Source: Strigamia acuminata (taxonomy: Eukaryota > Arthropoda > Chilopoda > Geophilomorpha > Linotaeniidae). Taken from it: DNA of 64,000 nucleotides. A model generated the notes under the pieces. It made no database searches. It worked only from the letters and a program-made list of their open reading frames with translations, and was not told the origin of the DNA. The DNA is taken from assembly GCA_949358305.1 (NCBI GenBank), contig OX442316.1:5332001-5396000 (forward strand), in the 5' to 3' direction. The position numbers and the translations under genes were made by a program. Of the stretch, positions 60,205-64,000 are shown piece after piece. Each line of letters begins with the position of its first letter. Within the stretch, counting starts at the first letter, position 1.

Positions 60205-60385
60205 CGCGACTAGCGACAGGACGATACCCAATGATAAATTTCCAATAGGGAGTGTATTGACTAGCGAAAGGACGATACTCAATGGTAAAATCTCAATGGC
60301 AGGAAATTGACTAGCGAAAGGACGATACTTTATGCTAAAATCTCAATGGCATGAAATTGACTAGCGAGAGGACGATACCCAATGC
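60205..60385 (-). repeat. Same minisatellite, inverted
   Basis: About four units of the same repeat in the reverse orientation (ACTAGCGAAAGGACGATAC), separated from the forward array by about 25 bp. Together they form a large foldback. Confidence 0.85.
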
Positions 60386-61561
60386 AAAGTGCAGCTATGC
60401 AGATCGTATCTTTACAATAGAAGATAAATACTGTGACTAAACTGTTTAATTTGCTTTATATTTCTAAAATACAAAGAAGAAAATTTGTTAAAGATTAACA
60501 ACTTTGACATTAAATAGAAGATAATTTTTATAAATATTTTGTACACATTAATTTTAGTTTTTAACAGTTAAAACAGAAAACAAAATCCTCTTTAAATATT
60601 CATGTTTCAATCAAAGGTGCACAGAAATTAGAATGAACCAACCAACCGCCAACTCCTACAGTACGTGTTTACAATTTCCCCCGCCCGTTAAAACCCAAGG
60701 AAAAAATTAGCAATAAATCTAGCAAATTTGTGCTACAATAACGGACTCCCTTGTGCTCTGTTCCTTCGTGGTCCTCCGATCTTCTGCTCGTCGCTGCAAA
60801 ACAATAAACCCGTCGTCGAAACTATTTTATTACTTCTGTTTATCGCACAAAAAATTGTGCAGTAGACTACGCGTACAATCCTGGAGTTATTTGCGACGAT
60901 GAGCGCTCAATTTGAGAAGTGACTTCAGTATTTTGAAGCCCCGGTTTTCCTAACCTTTACTCCACTGCTTTTTCTTTTTAACAATAAACTTCTGTCCAGT
61001 GGTCGTAAGTATCACTCAATGAACAGCACGAGTCGTATTGCAGATTCAGCAACAATGTCATTTCCAATCCCACGTTGTTACAGGAATAATTTGCGCTTCA
61101 AGTTACCTTAACAGATCACGTCAAGCTGGAGGTCTGCGCAAAGATCGGCACCCTTTGTAGTTTGTAGTTCCGAGCCACGTGAATCACTCCTCACAACCGG
61201 AGCTTTGTCTTCGTACGATGTCGGATGACGTGTCATTGGTTCAAATACCGGACGTGCTCTAAACGGTATAAATCGTTTATGCAATCATGTCGGTCATCTT
61301 TTTCTTAGTCTTCGTGCGATGTCGTGTTATTGCCACAAATACTAGATGTGCTCCAAAAATGTGATAAATTATTGATGCAATCACCTTCGTTCACATTTTT
61401 TGTTGTCATCAGAGCTAATAATCTGCGAAGGAAAGACGTTGCACGGCTTTACCACGAACGACGACTATGTGGATAAAGCCGTAGTCGTTGGTAAAGGCCA
61501 AAGACTTGCTACCGTTCGTCCTAATCAAAGAAAAATTGCAGACTTCAGTAATTTAAAATGA
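60386..61561. other. Intergenic with a diverged ~100-bp direct repeat and a foldback
   Basis: 61210-61300 and 61312-61395 are two diverged copies (CTTCGTACGATGTCG / CTTCGTGCGATGTCG ... ATGCAATCA). 61445-61467 pairs with 61482-61499 (imperfect stem, GGCTTTACCA ... TGGTAAAGGCC). No gene recognised. Confidence 0.5.
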
Positions 61562-61591
61562 AATATTTTTGTTTTATTATTTACTTTTTCG

Positions 61592-61669
61592 CTAAGCAGC
61601 AGGTTGTGGAATCTTAATCCTAGTTGGGCCCGGTGTATAGTGACGCATACAGGGCACACTTAACTTCAT
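61592..61669 (-). CDS. Possible 25-aa protein in a terminal exon
   Basis: Minus strand: an acceptor TTATTTTCAG ends two bases before the ATG at 61669. The frame runs 25 codons to TAG (61594-61592) and includes RHYTPGPTRIKIPQ, and an AATAAA lies 14-19 bases past the stop (about 61573-61578). A donor CAAG/GTAGGT at 61904 could join an upstream non-coding exon. I do not recognise the peptide. It could be a real microprotein or the last exon of a longer gene, although the upstream exon has a stop in this frame. Confidence 0.35.
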   Translation of the reverse strand: MKLSVPCMRHYTPGPTRIKIPQPAA

Positions 61670-62414
61670 TCTGAAAATAAAAATAGAAAAATTATATTTT
61701 ACATTTCATAGAATACTTCAAAATGATATAAAACAGCTTAAAAAGTAAATTAATTTAGGATTCAATTCGCGAGATGAAAATTTCAAGATGGCGGAGGCAC
61801 CACAATGAAGAAAATCAAGTTGGCGAGAGCGAGACATCGAGAAATACGGTTTTAGTCTTGCCACTTTGAATTTTTCGACTCTAAAGATTAAAATTAAACC
61901 TACCTTGCACGTTTTCTATAATTTTATCTTAAAATTAACTTAAAATTAGGACGATGCCAGCCAATGCCATCGGGTTATGTTGTTTCCCACCACGATCAGC
62001 TCGACACCACTCGAGAAGCAGCAGCGCCTTCACCAATAGCGCCTTTACATAATTATTTACTAATTTTTAACTCGAGGCGGCGTCAAATTATTTTAAATGC
62101 GATCAAATAACAAAAATAACAAAGAAACTCGCATTAAATCTCTTTTAATCTCTCACCAAAAGTGCAGTAGCCACCTTAGAAGACTCTTACTAACCCAGTT
62201 AGCCACTAAATTAACACGAAATGACAATCCGATTTGTACGTTGCAAGTACCTAAGGGTAGACTGAATTATTCGAGTTTTCTTATCTAAAAATAAGAAATG
62301 AGGAATGTATTGAGTTAATCGTACGAAACTGGTATACCGTAAATTAAATTTTATGTCACACGTACAATTAAAATTATGCAATAAAACAAATATTAAGCTC
62401 CATTCATGTTGTAT

Positions 62415-63029
62415 TTATGCAACTGTCTCTTGAAAGCGAAAACAATCCGTGACGATCTTCCACTTCCCAACATCCTTTTGAACAGTGAGGACAAAACTTT
62501 GATGAAACGGAACGGAAGGTTTGTCCTGGAATTTGATCACACCGGCGACAAGCACGAGAATTGTTGGCTGACCATTCACAGCTTCGCCTGTAATTGTAGT
62601 TGTAAATTAATATACCGGTAGTTAAATACATTTTTAAACGAACAAAACTCGAACCTAACACTCGTTGTGTGTCTAAACTGCACCATTTTGTTTCACTGAT
62701 GGGCAAATTTTTATAAAACGTTGTAATCGGCTCGTTCCCATTCACGCAGTTTCCATTCCACACCAGACGAGCATCGTCCATGTAAAGGTTCGCTAATGTC
62801 TACACAACAAAATAAAAAATTCGTATAATCGTGTTTATATTTTCAATTTTTTCTCGTTCTTACATGACGACATTTATCCAAATTATCGAAATAAATTTTG
62901 GCAAAATCGTAAGCCGCTCGACAATCTAGATCAAGCTTGTTAACAGTGTCCTAATCAAATAAAGTTATATAAATACATTGCATTCGAACATCGGACATGT
63001 GAACAAACAAGTCTTACCAGATCAGCCAT
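62415..63029 (-). CDS. NXT1: NTF2-related mRNA export protein, copy 2 (138 aa)
   Basis: Exons 63029-63018, 62950-62864, 62799-62655, 62587-62415; 417 nt. Same four-exon plan and start (MADL) as the copy at 56507-57130, with DDARLVWNGN, GQPTILVLVAGVIKFQ, FHQSFVLTVQ and WKIVTDCFRFQ. Two extra residues lie before WKIV (QKDVGK). It keeps its introns, so it arose by DNA duplication and not by retroposition. All splice sites are GT-AG and the frame is open. Confidence 0.94.
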
Positions 63030-64000
63030 CTTGTTCCACAAAACGATTCCAGATCTTGTTCTCAGGTCACAGTAAAAGCAAGATGGCCGTGGTGGGGGGA
63101 AGTTTAAATTTAAATCGCAAAATGATTATAATAATGATTTTATTAGACAAACAAACCCGAAGTTTTAAGAAAAAATTAAAAAAAAAAATTAAGAATTAAA
63201 AATAAAAATCGAGAGACAAAAGTTGAATTAACAAACACATGTGTTTAAAGAATTAAAAACATGACTTTTCCCATGCTAAATAAACATACATTGCACTTAG
63301 TTATGTCCTCAAATGTATTAAAATTATTACACGAAGTAACTTAATGTTTATCAATTAGTTCCACCAAAATATCCTACCAAAAAAAACAAAAAAAAAAATC
63401 TTTTTATTTTAAAAACAAAAAAATGCAATTTTAAAGTGATTAAATCATTAAATGCAAATTGCAATAGAAAAATGCACTTTCAAAACCTCCAACTCACGCA
63501 TTCGTATTATTAACTCCTTTCCGCTAAGCTTCGTCTTATCATTAAATAAAATTTATTCCAACAAAATTCCTCCCAAAACCCAAACTATTTCAAACTAATG
63601 GGTGAAAAGGTGAAATAACTCCAATTCCACAGGAGCTGCATTGACCTCAAGCCGTCACGTGGAGTTGCAATCCCTCCCTCATTCTTCAAGCGTGCACCAC
63701 CCTTCCCACAGTTCCTTTTCACGTCCCCCACCCCACCCCATCTCCTTTCCATTTCCTTTATTCCCTTTAAACTTGGCAGCAAAAAACCCACGAGAAAAAC
63801 ACCTACCCTCACCCATCCTTCAATTTTTTGTCTCCTAAACTCCGAATTTTCATCTCCCAACTCTCGCACTGATCGATGAGGAGTGATTTTAATGCCACGG
63901 GAGAAATATTTAATAGTACAACTTGTTCGAGGCCCCAGGGAATCTTTTCCACCAGTTGAATACTTGATGACGTAGGGACGTTGTCGACTTGGCTGCCATA
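63030..64000. other. Intergenic to window end
   Basis: AT-rich to 63620, then a C-rich stretch (63640-63840). TGATGACGTAGG near 63965 is a CRE-like site. No gene recognised. Confidence 0.4.

Noticed and set aside
59713-60385. CRISPR-like regular repeats
   Set aside because: There are no unique spacers; units are contiguous and the genome is eukaryotic.

Overview
The window is animal nuclear DNA: spliced genes with short (about 50-700 bp) introns that are nearly all GT-AG, AT-rich intergenic DNA, no operons, and metazoan-specific genes (Smoothened, a CYP4 cytochrome P450, fused bifunctional PAICS, NXT). Compact genes, a CYP4, an intact copia element and a Smoothened tail with fly-like RRxS sites suggest an invertebrate, most likely an arthropod. 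That placement is inference and I cannot name the species.

Region 1 (1-35,900) is a tandem array of SLC10-type (sodium/bile acid cotransporter family) genes, all on the + strand and all with the same five-exon layout (about 159/105/104/208/429 nt). I count eight intact copies (331-343 aa). One further copy is cut off by the left edge, and one otherwise intact copy is split in exon 4 by a copia element. Five copies of a second subfamily are all broken, and several exon fragments remain. From about 2 to 32 kb two gene types alternate (a type starting MLTLSE and a type starting MNNTSE), so the array probably grew by duplication of a two-gene unit. It holds many mobile elements: the copia (2783-7556), a 239-bp solo LTR (8493-8731), a 674-bp TG..CA element inside an exon relic (16267-16940), a 1045-bp hairpin-rich TG..CA element in a promoter (17276-18320) and a gypsy gag fragment (about 27,957-28,795).

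Region 2 (36,000-57,150) is a dense block of single-copy conserved genes: RPN2 (+, oligosaccharyltransferase), smo (-, Hedgehog receptor-level transducer), SPT4 (+, transcription elongation), PPAT (-) and PAICS (+) head to head (steps 1 and 6/7 of purine synthesis), a CYP4 P450 (-), CUTA (-) and NXT (-, mRNA export). Nearly every exon could be placed so that the reading frame closes across all junctions. Between PAICS and CYP4 there are one or two unrecognised short spliced transcripts.

Region 3 (57,150-64,000) is gene-poor. It holds a GC-richer promoter-like stretch with a CRE, a TA-flanked MITE, a 50-bp minisatellite present in both orientations, a foldback sequence, a possible 25-aa protein with its own polyadenylation signal, and a second intact NXT paralog 5 kb from the first.

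The least explained structure is the run of covarying nested hairpins inside the 1045-bp element at 17,276-18,320.
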